DNA of 64,000 bases, taken from NCBI GenBank assembly GCA_032622095.1, contig CP136065.1, positions 39,125,503 through 39,189,502 of the forward strand, written 5' to 3'. The number at the start of each line of letters is the position of its first letter. Position 1 is the stretch's first letter. The notes beneath the pieces are model-generated. The model was not told the DNA's origin. It searched no databases and was given only the letters and a program-made list of their open reading frames with translations. Both the position numbers and the translations under genes were made by a program. This DNA comes from Siphonodentalium dalli (lineage: Eukaryota > Mollusca > Scaphopoda > Gadilida > Siphonodentaliidae). This document shows, piece after piece, positions 22,801 through 35,220 of the stretch.

Positions 22801-24749
22801 GTCATTTCAGCCAAACCTTGGCTGTTTATTTCACATCAGTTTCTGGGATAACTTGTGTGTCGACTGAGAACCTGCGTGTCAATTGAGGAGAACACACGGA
22901 GGATTTGTGTAAATGTTAGCCCAAACGACATTTCGAAGTAACGACGGGTTTGTTGTTTATTTCGAGGAATAATACCGCATCATATGAATTCAGCCCAAAT
23001 ATATTGACAGGTGTCAATGGTCTAACTCTATACTGAGCAATAAAAAACTAATATTAATAAATACCGAGTATATTTAATTTAACGCCAATGGGTCGTTTAT
23101 GTGCGTTTAAGAGTGTATTTATGATTTGAACATATTTATTGTGACCCACTATATACAATATATATTACACAGATTAAATATAACAATAATGGTATGAGTG
23201 TGGGCACAGAGGATCGGAGCACAAGTTGCCGAACTTATCGGAGCTCCTCTCCCCTGGCATTCAATTGCTAATAAATTCAAATATCGGAGATGGTTTTAAT
23301 TCAGGTGTATTGTAGAAGTTAATGTTTAAGTGTGGCTGTTGGAGTGGCTGTGGTCTCGCAGAATTTGGGGTAAGGGAAACTATAACGAGAAAATTCTGAT
23401 AATTATTAGATTAAGAGATTAAGAGTGTATTTATGCCTAAAGCAAAGTGAAATAACGATCTTAAAATGAATTGGCGGGTATATTTTATTAGTTATCAGGG
23501 TTACCAGGGTCGTAGTTGCATAAATTACAATATATTTTATGTTTATGCTAAGATAACTTGATCGGTATTGAGGTTAACACAAATCCCATATATGGAAATT
23601 CCAAATATGGAAAGTGACGTGCGCAAAACAGATAAAACGACGAAATGTTGTCAAATTCCACGTCTGAATACGCGTCTTATTCTCACTTATACCGTGTTTA
23701 TATCAGTGTTATTCTATGTGTTGTTGTGTATTGTATTACTTTGATCAAGGTTGCGCTTTTGTTATTCTCACAAAAGGTAAATTTGATGCGTGTTTGATGC
23801 GTGTTTACATTTCAAAATTGCGTCTGCCATCTACAGTAACACTAACAGTGCGACGGAATTCCACATGTCCGAGCGCCATTGACTGATTGATTCCTTAATT
23901 ACGAGACTAATTTATCGAATGAGGTCAAATTTTCGCATATAACAAGACTCGTATGTTATTCTGCACCATTCTGACGAGTGCCGACTTTCATTTCGCATTA
24001 TTTTCGTTTTTATCGAAAAATAATCGTTCTCTATCAGTCGACTGGAGATTCCCATGTAAATTTTTTCAACCAAAAAAAAATTCATTGTTTTGCCAATTTC
24101 AAGCTAGTTTATAGCATGGTCATGGCATAATTTGGCCTAGCGAGTGTCGGTAGACGTTTCTTGAGTGTGCACAACAAATTTTGGTCCCAACGAAGCAGGC
24201 TAAAATCCTGAAATTTGTCAATTTTACTTTGCGTGTGAAGAAAATATTCATTTAAACTTCCAAAATTGGTTGAAATATGCTCAACAACATTCAGTTGAAT
24301 GGTGACATTATTTATAGTCACCGACTAACTTCCACGATGAATCAAATTTGTTTTTATTGGTGACAATTATGTCGCGAGAGATAAACATGTAAATTTTTTA
24401 AAGAAAATGTTAAATTTTAGCTCATTTTAAGACTTTAATTGCTTGTAGATCGGTGTTAATTATCTTCGTCAATGATGTCATGTCACGCTTGTTAATAATT
24501 CATTTGTTCGGAAATAGTTATTGGGGGTCGAAATGTATAAAATTTAACTACCACCACTTCCAAAAACAACACCGATAAACAATAACGCTCTTTGTTCCAT
24601 GCAATGGAAATGGCTATTTATTGTCCTGATATCAGTGATATAAATGAATGCCTAAAATTAGTATTATCCTGAAATAAATTTATGCCACTTTGGCGAACAT
24701 GGGAACCACGGTACAATTTATGCCATTTAGGCACACTTCAGAGTGAAAT
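22801..24749. other. Intergenic, nothing recognised
   Basis: AT-rich sequence without supported genes. The longest frame (24109-24321, minus) has no family or splice support. Confidence 0.5.
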
Positions 24750-24872
24750 CAGGGCTTATATTTCGGCGAGAATCCAAATCTAGATTCTCGTAAATATTCT
24801 TGCAAATTACCCTGGATTCTCGTGAAAAAGTATATATGGATTCTCGCAAAATCAGATGAAATATATGCCCTG
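24750..24872. mobile_element. Small MITE-like element with 15-bp inverted ends
   Basis: cagggcttatatttc at the left matches the reverse complement of gaaatatatgccctg at the right, with one mismatch. The interior repeats gattctcg several times. No clear target duplication is seen. Confidence 0.6.
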
Positions 24873-24882
24873 GATATATAGC

Positions 24883-25856
24883 AAATCGTTTAATGCTTTA
24901 GAATTTTTGTTTTCGGAGATTTATATATATGCTTAAAGACATATTATGGACTTGTTATGGACTTTTTCGGGTGCGAGAAATTGATAAGTTAGTGCTCAGG
25001 CACTTTGCCAACCTGGGGAATGTTATCATTCTACTAACATCACTGAACATTTCCAAAAAAATCTACCACACCACCTCATAGAGAACATTGTCTGAACTAC
25101 TCCAAATTGTAAATATTTACATCTCGATTCGGGGCGCAACTATCGGCTATAATTAAACAAAAATGATTTCGCCATCGAGAGTCATTGCATTTAACTAATA
25201 TATAAGAATGACGTTGTGTATCATCCATTTGAATTAATATTCGTAACGAATAACTACTTTGAGAAAGATTATTCTTAATTTCTATTTGATCAATCTGCCC
25301 GGTGTCTGCCGGAGTGTTTCACATCACTTTAATCAAGGAAGACTGTTCAGAAAAACTGCATTTCAAGAAATCGTTTAATGCTTTAGAATTTTGGTTTTCG
25401 GAGATTTATATATATGCTTAAAGACATATTATGGACTTGTTATGGAGTTTTTCGGGTGCGAGAAATTGATAAGTTAGTGCTCAGGCACTTTGCCAACCTG
25501 GGGAATGTTATCATTCTACTAACATCACTGAAAATTTCCAAAAAAATCTACCACACCACTTCACTGATAGAGAACATCGTCTGAACTACTCCAAATTGTA
25601 AATATTTACATCTCGATTCGGGGCGCAACTATCGGCTATAATTAAACAAAAATTATTTCGCCATCGAGAATCATTGCATTTAACTAATATATAAGAATGA
25701 CGTTGTGTATCATCCATTTAGATTAATATTCGTAACAAATAATTACTTTGAGAAAGATTATTCTTAATTTCTATTTGATCACTCTGTCCGTTGTCTGCCG
25801 GAGTGTTTCACATCACTTTAATCAAGGAAGACTGTTCAGAAAAACTGCATTTCAAG
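24883..25856 (+). repeat. Direct tandem duplication of ~485 bp
   Basis: aaatcgtttaatgctttaga starts both units (24883 and 25368). Units differ by scattered substitutions and a few-base indel (accacctcatagag versus accacttcactgatagag). Diverged relatives occur at 34975-35220 and 40850-40960 (shared tttacatctcgattcggg, and tttgatcac near the end), so the unit belongs to a dispersed family. Confidence 0.9.
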
Positions 25857-25924
25857 ATCACCAAACAACTTTCCTTTTTAGGGCCACCACATCTTTCCAA
25901 AGATGTACTTCTTCCATTTTGCTA

Positions 25925-26230
25925 TCAAAGACCGAAAAATGTCGTTAAACTAGAGATCCAAATACCCACTAAGGCCCCCTATATCTTGAAATATTAAAGA
26001 CCGAGAATGTCGTTAAACTATAAAGACCGAAAAATGTCGTTAAACTAGAGATCCAAATACCCCCTATATCTTGAGATATTATAAAGACCTAAAAATGTCA
26101 GTAAACTATTAAAGACCGAAAAATGTCGTTAAACTACAAAGACCGAAAAATGTCGTTAAACTAGAGATCCAAACATCCCCATCCCCTATTTTTTTAGACA
26201 ATTAAGAACGAAATATGTCGTTACACCATT
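25925..26230 (+). repeat. Minisatellite, aaagaccgaaaaatgtcgtt units
   Basis: About seven variants of aaagaccgaaaaatgtcgtt followed by aaacta occur. Some are separated by agagatccaaatacccc-type spacers, giving a mixed short/long periodicity. Confidence 0.85.
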
Positions 26231-27695
26231 AATACATAATTTGTGTTTATGAAAGTCTGGCACCCATTAGCAGTTTGTTTTCAGTACATTTTAATATTCA
26301 TTGGAACGTAAACAATTATTCGCTGACAGAAATCATGTTAATATTGCCTTTCGTTACTGGTTTCCTCGACTCAAATATTTCTCACTGCTCAATACTTATA
26401 ATTAAAAAAAATGTTCTGTGTTTTGTGTCACTTCTTAATAGCATTATGTATTCTGCTATTGACAAGAAAAAAAGTTGCAGTATACGTTAAAGGTACGGAA
26501 GGCCTTGGTGGGTATCCTGTGAACATATTTCCACCTGCCAAAAACCGCTACAAACGAAAATAATATTCAAATATAGACATACTTTGTTAATATACAAATG
26601 AGAAATATCTCATACACAGTATGTTATTGTCGTAAATTTGACGATTGTTATGTAAACAAAGCATAAAAAGTTACTTTCTTGGTGTTTCTTTATATTATGA
26701 TGGTAAACATAAAGAGCGTTCATTGTTGCTCAATTCCTTATTTGGAAATAATAAAGAGCGTTTATACCATTTGTGTGTGATTAGCCAGTAGCATTGTGCT
26801 GCATTCTATAACACAATCAGACTCTTGTTTAGGTAAAATTTAGTAGGTCTTTATGTGAGCATGATGTTTACGCGATAGTGATCGTATATTTGAACCAAAA
26901 TGTATGCGTTTTAATATTTTTCTGTTTACGGTGTTTGGAACAAATATGAATATTTTCGACAACTAAGCCCCCTCGTCCCTTTAATATAATTAATATAACA
27001 TCCCTCATCCAATAATCTCCAAATTGCATATCTAATTTCAATCCTAGTTACACGTCACGCCGCCCCTCATCATTTGCCAATTGTACACCCTTTTTTTGCT
27101 GCTGCTGCAACTGTTCAATTTCTTTAAAAATTATTGAAAAAATGGCCCTCCCGCCCGCCGACATTTACCTCTGATTTTTTTTTTATCATCGGTCCGCACC
27201 AAAATTGAGCACACGTCCCTATATAATATACCTATTTAAACCGAGTATACACGGTGGTGTACTATATCAACCGTTCATTTAACCATTTAGGTAGCATATT
27301 TCCACGTATACGTTATCACGACAAATCCCTGCTGATCTGTTATTAATGAACCAAACACTTATCATGTCAACACACTCTGGCCCGCCAATGCTACAGTGTA
27401 TAAACGTAACGGGGCAAATATGCACATTATATTGGCAGCTAACGAGAGCATTCATCATCAGCAATCTGCTCACCCCTTTTAGCCGATACGATAGAAACTA
27501 AACGATTTGTTACTTCTAATTACCCGGTCTTAATTACACTACTTGCGTGTTAATAAAGTACGACCCCATTACCACTAAAGGTGAAACATGGGATTTAGAA
27601 CATTAATATTCACTCTTACATAGTTCCACATTCAAGGTTCGTCTTGTGTAATCGTATGTCAGTTGTAACGTTGTGAAACCGCAACCGAACTGAAT
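26231..27695. other. Intergenic, nothing recognised
   Basis: No supported gene. aataaagagcgtt occurs twice (around 26708 and 26750). CTG/GCT-rich and poly-T tracts lie near 27095-27185. Confidence 0.5.
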
Positions 27696-27999
27696 TATTC
27701 TATTGCTAAATAGTTCATGGCTGACCTGATGCATGCATCTTAGTTTTCTTGGTTGATCTTAGTATAATAGCTATGAGAGATTACTCTACCTGGAGTTTGG
27801 GTATGAGCATTCAGATAAAAATACTTTAAAATGTTATGGATCCGGGGATGGAACGCTCGTGCTATTTGCCGGTAAACTCAATCGCATTGACGTCACGCGC
27901 ACATTGGGTTAAGTCCATATATTCCCGAGCGATTAACTCTCCCCACCACGCAGAAATCGCTGGCTGCTGAACCAAACAGAGCAATTTCATAAAACAAAT
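27696..27999 (+). mobile_element. Copy 3 of the dispersed repeat, left part (internally deleted)
   Basis: The first ~55 bases match 21603-21656 of copy 2 (ctgatgcatgcatcttag). The sequence then jumps to what corresponds to about 3872 of copy 1, so this copy lacks an internal ~1.1 kb. It runs on to aaaacaaat at 27999, where an unrelated insert begins. Confidence 0.75.
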
Positions 28000-28657
28000 T
28001 TCTGTAAGGCTATACCAAATAAACATCAATAGATTATCATCACATTTTCTTGGAAAATTTGGGCGGCGAATTTTATGTTTTATCCAGGGGGGGGGTCGGA
28101 AAAACATTTCAGGCACGTATGGCATTTTTTCGCTTTCGATCATTTTTTGTACCCACCCACCCCCACAGCCAATTTTTTTCCGTTTTCGGCAGTTTTTTTC
28201 CGACCATTTTTTGACACCCACCCCCCCCCTTTTAACACTAAAACAGAGATTTGCGGGGGGAAATTCACTGTAAACAGCTGTATATGAATTTCTGTGCATA
28301 CTATTTATCATGGATGTTAACATGGACATGTAAATAGGAATGAGTAATTTTGAGGTCATTCGGCCAAAAAAACATGGCTGCCAGCGGCCATCTTGGATTT
28401 CAAAATTTGCAACAAAATACAACACGATAACTGCCTGCAGTCAGTTTACCAGTTAGAATTACATTATTTCTCTCATTCAAACTGATTCAAAGTGGTTTTG
28501 AAGCCCAACTCATTGCCAAAACACTAAAAACAAGCAGGAATTTTTTTTTTTAGTTGCGGAAAAAATTGCTTGCCGGAAGAAATTTTTTCACCCCCCCCCC
28601 CTGTTTTATCTTTAAATTACTGCGCCACATTCAGTGACAAAACAGTCCTATATTCAC
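28000..28657. repeat. 658-bp insert within copy 3: C-rich stretch and one 163-bp-family unit
   Basis: The homology to copy 1 breaks after aaaacaaat and resumes at gaatgcatac (28658). The insert has T/C-rich sequence with C runs (28140-28235, 28590-28602). At 28295-28402 it holds one unit in reverse orientation of the family tandemly arrayed at 47243-48025 (ggccatcttggatttc). A 187-codon minus-strand frame across this junction is a chance frame. Confidence 0.7.
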
Positions 28658-28834
28658 GAATGCATACATTGTGCTAAACTATATATGCATCAGTAAAATG
28701 TAATATGTGTACATAAACATTGATAAATTATAATACAACTATTTGTATTTTTGTTATCTACATTGATGTATGCATGGGTTTATATTATGAAGAACGTTAT
28801 CGATAAGTTACGCAAGTGAAACTGGTTCATACCA
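28658..28834 (+). mobile_element. Copy 3 of the dispersed repeat, right end
   Basis: Matches 4120-4290 of copy 1 (gcatacatt, atatatgcatcagta, then ctggttcatac). Similarity ends at about 28834, equivalent to 4292. This gives an independent estimate of the repeat's right border and shows that the satellite lies outside it. Confidence 0.75.
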
Positions 28835-29807
28835 AACCACACTATAGTTATGTATAAGACTATAATTATTCCAAATATCTCTATATTTGGTATGTGTGTA
28901 AACTGTAAACGTGCTTGAACATACTTCAGCATTTCACACACAGCCCATGCAAGCATCACTGACATTTGCTAAATAGGGGTAGACTCATCCATGTGGTTCG
29001 TTTTACGTAGCTATACTTTTTTTGGAATGACGATGAATGTATTACTGGCCTTCGACATAGTGTCATTATAGTCTATATCATCTTTGTGATAAAGGTATAT
29101 CCACAATCCACAATCTATTGTTTTAAAGCGGGTATTAGGGGCCGTTCATAGGATGGCCAAAACATCGGGGACCGAGGCTGATGATAATTTAGGCATTATT
29201 ACAGGCCTACCATTAAATACTGGTCAATTTATAAATCATGTAGTCATTCTAGACAAGTATTGACATCCGTTCCAATTTTTGCACAACCCCTAACACCAGA
29301 CAATAATAACAATGAAGACACAATGTAGCTATCGATATCTGTCTCAAACTATTATCAACAATTATTTGATTACTGTTAGACAAGTATTGTATTCATAATC
29401 AAATACACCAACTGGGAAACATATTTATATTGTATTCGTAAGCATCACATTTAAAACTAATTGAATCGCTCCTCCCTGCACATAGCCGAACTAATAACAA
29501 AACATTCCACACAAATTACTGGCTGGAAAATAAAAATACGTGAACAATTTCCGCACGACGGGGGACGTCCACTTTAGTATTTACTCAGATCTCATTAAGA
29601 ATTGGAAAACGGTGGGGACTAACTCCATGCACACATGTTTTCTTTGTGACTACTCATACTTCTCAAGGGGTCGAGTTATTTCACCCCCACCCCTTGTGAA
29701 CATTTTCAGCAAATGAAAATCTCATGCCGAGGGACCTGGTAATAGGGGTGGTGTCTCAGCCTCCCCCCCCCACACACAATGTAGTCTCATGCCAACTTTG
29801 GTTGGCT
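28835..29807. other. Intergenic, nothing recognised
   Basis: No supported gene. C-rich patches with CACACA lie near 29680-29775. Confidence 0.5.
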
Positions 29808-29950
29808 AACATCGGTTAGAAATTAAACACCTGACCCAACGTCGGTTGGAAATTAAATGCCTGACACATCATCTGTTAGAAATTAAACGCCTGACACAAT
29901 ATCGGTTAGAAATTAAACGCCTTAGACAACATCTTTGGAAATTAAACGCT
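29808..29950 (+). repeat. 30-bp minisatellite
   Basis: Five units of the type cggttagaaattaaacgcct, with aattaaa at 29821, 29851, 29881, 29911 and 29940. It lies about 360 bases upstream of the TATA box at 30310. Confidence 0.85.
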
Positions 29951-30309
29951 CCTTTGAAAAATCCATTTTTATGTTATCGAGGTCATGTAAATCTCTCAGA
30001 AAAGTCCCATCACCTGTGAGAAATCAACAGTAATCTATCGTTGTTCATTGTTAAATGATTAGTGATTGGTTAACTCATCATTTCATAGTACCGGCGATAT
30101 TGTCGTTGTCACTAATCACAAAAATATAGCAAACATTGTAACTTTTCAATATTAATTATGTGTCAACAAAGTTAACTACGACGTGACGTCCTACTTTGAA
30201 CTATGTTGTTTGATAAATAACAGTCATTCAAACAACACTGATAACGGATGAATGGCGGCAGACTCTTGAATTGTTTTTGGTGGGTTTTTACCCCACGTCC
30301 CGTCTAAGG

Positions 30310-30317
30310 TATAAATA
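30310..30317 (+). promoter_or_regulatory. TATA box, candidate core promoter
   Basis: TATAAATA within a GC-richer stretch (cgtctaaggtataaatacc), about 350 bases before the ATG at 30670. The region from about 30280 to 30660 is less AT-rich than its surroundings and would form a 5' UTR. A cacgtg E-box lies at about 30622. Confidence 0.45.
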
Positions 30318-30669
30318 CCCCCGACACTCGTACACACTAAATACACGAGGGTCAATGTTGGAAGGTTGAGAATTCCGGAGGTTCAATTGGTCTCTCACGG
30401 GGAACAAATTGCCTATCCTGGGGTGCACACTAAACATTGGGGTTTAAGATTCGAGGGGTAAGTTAATTGGAGACTTGATTCCATAGTTTTGCGTGGCAAC
30501 GAGGGGTCGTTTTCAATCTCACTGAGACTCATTTGAACCCTCCCGGGAGATATTACTTAATTGGAGGAACGAGATGTGGAAATTGGGGGGTTCCGCAATT
30601 TCCGTGCTAATCTCATTGGTGCACGTGATATATTTGGAGACTCGCTTTCAGATTCACATTTTATAGATC

Positions 30670-30751
30670 ATGGCGGACGATTTTGTCTCCGGAAAATTGG
30701 TTGAATGGGGCCTCTCCGCCCTCTCGGCGGACCTGCAACAACGATTTAGTG
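30670..30751 (+). CDS. First coding exon, unknown protein (SAM-like start possible)
   Basis: ATGGCGGACGATTTTGTC begins an 82-base frame reading MADDFVSGKLVEWGLS and then ALSADLQQRFS. It ends at AGTG|GTAAGTAT, a strong donor, in phase 1. The upstream TATA box and GC-richer leader fit a first exon. The FV-KL-EWGL pattern followed by a short helix is like the beginning of SAM domains in some invertebrate proteins; this is an inference from a very short stretch. Possible next acceptors are at 31279 (CTTGTTCAG, stop after seven codons) and 34431 (GCATCGCAG, open for about 42 codons in phase), neither confirmed. It could also be the start of a transposon gene, given the similar MADGFITSK at 15353. 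Confidence 0.5.
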
Positions 30752-33385
30752 GTAAGTATTTTTTGTATCCATGTAGGTAACACAGATAACGAAACTTGAA
30801 CTGTGTTTGTTATTGCATGATGGCCATGCAAATGTTTCAAAAATCAAATTGAGAGCATGTGTGTAGTTAACAGTCTAAAAATAGAATGTGTCGATCGAAC
30901 ACATTTGTGATCGAGGTGAGACGACTTAAAATAACTCGGAATTAGGAAAATATTGCATTCCACAATGACAATGTCATGTTGCAATATTGCCTTGACACAT
31001 TTCTGGGACTGCACCATATTCATAATTCATATAAAATTCAAGACAATAAACTATAAATTATCTTCACAATCAAATCGTTTCGTTTTTCCTCGTTTTGCAT
31101 CTGTCGCCGTAGAAACGCAATACTTCACTTTTCACCACAACAAAAAAAAAACGCAAATTTCTACTATATACACGATAAGAAGAAGAATAGACTATATATA
31201 TATCGATAATGTATTGGAACATGTATCAATAACACTTTATAGCAGGCAGCTAATTTTGGCTTGACATTTTCTTGTTCAGGTGATTTAGATCTAACTGATT
31301 AATATTATTACCACTTTATAGGGCGTTCTCTAGTCTAGGCCATTGATAATGTTTTTCGGGGCGTTCCAAATAGCGTATTGTTACCAAAACAGCGGGCTGC
31401 GGGCCGATAATGAGAAGCCTAGTTCAATATCGGCCCGCCGCCCGGAAACTATAGATCTCGTTTATTATCGTGAGAGTTACGTCCCTTCAACTTCCGATTA
31501 TTATGGCGTGTTTATTTCAAGAAAATAATGGGAAGATGTATCCGATTTCCTCGACACAAAAGTGGTTTTATGATTGGAATTCACGCCATACGATTGAATT
31601 ATTGTATCAAGCGTAAGTATGCATTGATACTTTTAGCTGTCAATTAACCTCTCATTGGTTGTTACGCGTCTCCAATGCTGGGTTTTCCCCTGTCCTATTT
31701 TCGAGACTCCGTCAGTCCGTGTCAGCTGACAAGTCAAATGATACCAAACTTAAATGTTCTTGAAAATATTTCTCTCTTAATCTACTTCATTATTCCACTA
31801 AATCCTTAAATGGGTCAAATGTCCAAAACTGTGGTAATAATAGTAATAACATGATTTCATCGGGCATTATGGTTTATTAACGGCCCTCTGGAATGATTAA
31901 CAGCCCTCGGGCCTATTATCGTCCCTCGACTTCGTCTCGGGCCGCTAATAGGCACTTGGGCTGTTAATCATTCCAGCCGGGCCATTAATAAACCATAACG
32001 CCCTCAAAAATCATGTTATTGTAACATTGTTATATTATTTTGTCATGACGTACACTGTACAGTACAGGTCGGGCACACATCCAAAACGGTCTAGTACGTA
32101 GCTCGTTTTGTCTACTGTCGCCCGATTGAGCTACGTTTTTAATGTGATTTACACACCTTTTTGCGGATAGTCAGCTCAAGCAGTGAATGGAACTCGCCCC
32201 ATTAATCTCTTGCTCGAGATGTTCCCTTTTGACCTATTTTAACTCACCAACCAAACAACGTTTTAGCAGCCACCTATTGATCATACTTCCGGGAATAGTT
32301 CCATCTTCGGTGATGAATATTGTATTTAATGTACATTTCAAGGTATTCCTCATTGCACAAGAGTGTTATTAAAACCATTATGACCAACATCGACCGCTGT
32401 AGAAAATTTTCACACAAAATTAGCGTCGCCGTGTCGACAAAAGGCATTGCAGTTGAGAGTGGCAGAGAATATGGTAGCCTATTTTCGATGCGCAAATTAG
32501 CGATTATAGTTTATATCGAAAAACAGTTGGTTTGAGGGTATAATATATAACTGAATACAGTTTGGTTAGCTGAATTCAGCTATTGTAGCTGTATTCTCAC
32601 ATTTGCCAGAGTACCTGCTTATTGCTTGTAGAAAATTTAGCAAACAATCTTTACATGTACATATCGAAAGGCCAGACATCTTCGGGTTTCCGATTCCGAA
32701 TTTTTTTTGTATTTGTGACTTACTGCATCATTATGCGCATAAAAGGCATTAATTGTCACTTGTTTTTCTTCTTCCATTCCAAAATATGAAAGACCTGATA
32801 TTGCACTGTCAATTGAATGTAGCAGAATGTCCATAAAAGCAATATTTGGTATTAAATAAAACGTGATTGTTTTGGGCTGACTTTTGTAGTACGTGTCCAT
32901 CCGCGCGCTATAAGCTATAGGGCTCTGCGAATATTCGAGATTCGATTCAATGTCGATATCGGGCACCCGAATCGGTCTGCTGATTCGGATATTTTCGAAT
33001 CGATGTTACTTTGGTGTAGTGTCGTTTTTTTGCATCTAGAAATACATGTTCAGAATACACGTGCATTATGCAAATTATGTGCTTCGGTTGCAACCCGTGA
33101 CGGTGATCAATCGCCGCATGTATTTGTAATCTGTATCGACACTGTATAAATTGTCTACACAGTGCTTGAACGCTAGATGCGGAATTTAACTCAATTGATT
33201 TCGGTTGTAATTTATGTGTGCTTTCTAGGACCCCCTCCATGAAGACAAACTATATTGTGAATATGGGATGTTGGTGTGTGATCTATTGTGGGTTGAAAAG
33301 TTTAACAGATAACCATCATTGCAATTACATGTATATAGCCGAACGGTGTACCCATGTCCAAGTGTCAATTCCTTACCGAAATCAT
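30752..33385. other. Presumed intron or intergenic stretch, with hairpins
   Basis: No supported gene. It holds the hairpin at 31845-32020, annotated separately. A smaller GC-rich hairpin at about 31392-31435 pairs gcgggccgata with tatcggcccgc. A donor-like GTAAGTATG lies at 31613, preceded by an unassigned open stretch. Confidence 0.5.
31845..32020. repeat. Long hairpin element (arms ~75 bp)
   Basis: aataacatgatttcatcggg at the left pairs with the right end ccctcaaaaatcatgttatt. Further in, ggaatgattaacagccc pairs with gggctgttaatcattcc. The apex is gcctattatc...gctaataggc around cttcgtc. Imperfect but almost continuous pairing over 176 bp, with no open frame. Confidence 0.85.
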
Positions 33386-33790
33386 TAGCCATCTGTTAGC
33401 CATTCTTTAGCACTCAGAAGAGAAGGAATGATGGCTTACTGATGGCTAGTAGTTTTCAGAGGATATGGATGGCTAATGCAAAATTTAGCCATCGAGGCTA
33501 GGTGATGGCTAGATGATGGCTTATTAGCCATCGCTTAGCCCTCCTATAGGCCGAAATATTTAAATGAGCTAAGCCATCGCTTAGCCCTCGATGGATGGAT
33601 GGCTAGTAGGCCGATGGCTAGTAGGCCGATGGCTAGTACACTACTGATGGCTTGTAAGCTGATGGCTAGTAGGCCGATGGCTAGTAAGCCGATGGCTAGT
33701 AGGCCGATGGCTAGTAAGCCGATGGCTAGTAGGCCGATGGCTAGTAGACCGATGGCTAGTAAGCCATCGGATTGTTAGCCCTGGACATTT
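33386..33790. repeat. GATGGCTA minisatellite in both orientations
   Basis: The left part mixes tagccatc and gatggcta orientations (33386-33600). The right part is a 15-bp array, gatggctagtaggcc alternating with gatggctagtaagcc, so the real period at 33661-33735 is 30 bp. The opposed orientations allow local hairpins. Confidence 0.9.
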
Positions 33791-34974
33791 AGTGATGGCT
33801 ATGTTATATAACTTGCTTCAGGAGGAATAACTCTTTGGCATCATCTATTTGAGAATGAATTATCTTTAAAATAATATGTTATATCATAAAAATAATTTTT
33901 AACAACATATTTAACAATGTCCATTATTTTTGTTATCTTTTGCCAAGTTTTCATCATAAATACAGTGGAAACGATTTGCAATTGTATCACTGGACACCCG
34001 GACTGCATGCTATCTGGAATCATGCAACATCTTCACATTAGGCTGGGCCAGCCAAAGATTTCTGCAGATTTTTGTCAAAATTCAAAAGAAAATAGTCTGG
34101 TCAACTTCAAGATAAATCTTTAACCCTTTCAATATGAGAACTATATATGCTGGTGCAGCATTAAAGAACCTGGTTCCAGCTGAATTCTCTTATATATGCG
34201 AGTTTGCCATCTATAGGGATCAAGCCTTATATAAGAGAATTTACTGGCTAGCTGGAGAATTGCATTGGTACAGGATTTTCAAAAAATTTCAAGAAGCTCC
34301 CATTGGAATGGTTAAATATGAATATGTTTTTTTCAAGATGTTTAATGTGTCATATCTAGGTTACGGGTCGGTACTTACTGTGGTGATACCACCATAATAC
34401 CACTGTTATCATCTTGCATCGCAGGTCACCGTGCTATTGGTGCTCGTTACCGCCATACACTGCGTTATTTTTTTCGTGACCACGTTCAATTTACTACAAA
34501 CTGCCCTCCACCGTGTAGTGAAAACATGCGTGAAACAAACTACATGTAGGTGGCCTGCAGGAATCCAATTTGTGATCTCGGGAAGTTAAAAAAATACATT
34601 ATTGTAACTACAGAACACAATCCTACTCAAGATATTAAAATTTTCGTATTGCGATAATCGGCAACCGAAAAAGTTATATTGATCTTCTGTGCTAAGTTTT
34701 GTCGTGTTTTTTTATTATATTCAGCTGATATACAATTAAATTGTTATCTGGATAAACCTGTCAATGAGTGTATGCAGTCTGTAAGTTATAACTAGACCAA
34801 GGTTTCCTTAGTTAATTCTCAGTCGAGAGATACAGCGGTACTTAAATTAATTTTTGAGATGGACAGAATTCCCAGCTTGTGACAGCTAGCCTAGCTCATT
34901 AATATTCAAGCCTAATGGAGTTGTTAGTGAGGTAATAACGCTTAAGAGTAATTAGCTATTAAATATGAATTTGG
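33791..34974. other. Intergenic with a small hairpin and a shared repeat end
   Basis: 34175-34256 is a hairpin (gaattctcttatata...tatataagagaatt) related to those at 44071 and 48843. 34793-34825 (aactagaccaaggtttcctt) recurs at 48131 next to the 163-bp array, suggesting a common repeat terminus. After a GCATCGCAG at 34424-34432 two frames stay open for 42 and 54 codons, one of them hydrophobic (VTVLLVLVTAIHCVIFFV), without further support. Confidence 0.45.
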
Positions 34975-35220
34975 CCTCCCATAGAAAACACTGTCTGATC
35001 TACACTCAATTGTAAATATTTACATCTCGATTCGGGACGCAACAATCTTCGATAAGCTAATGCAGATGATTTTGCCATTAATATACGCATTGCATTTAAT
35101 AAATATATAAGACTGTCGGTGTGTTGTAAATTTGGATTAATATTCATAAAAATAACTAGTTTGAGCAAGATTATTCTCCATTTCTTTTGATCACCCAACA
35201 AAATGTTTCATATCACTTTA
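34975..35220 (+). repeat. Diverged copy of the 485-bp family
   Basis: Aligns with about 25075-25335: attgtaaatatttacatctc, then tcgggacgcaac, and at the end ttgatcaccc...catatcacttta. Scattered indels show it is old. Confidence 0.75.

Noticed and set aside
27862-28425. 187-codon open frame on the minus strand
   Set aside because: It runs across the junctions of the dispersed repeat, a C-rich stretch and a 163-bp-family unit. The low-complexity part explains the lack of stops and no family is recognisable.
29808-29950. Regular short repeats that might suggest a CRISPR array (also 33661-33770)
   Set aside because: The units abut or vary internally without unique spacers, no cas genes occur and the DNA is clearly eukaryotic. 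These are minisatellites.
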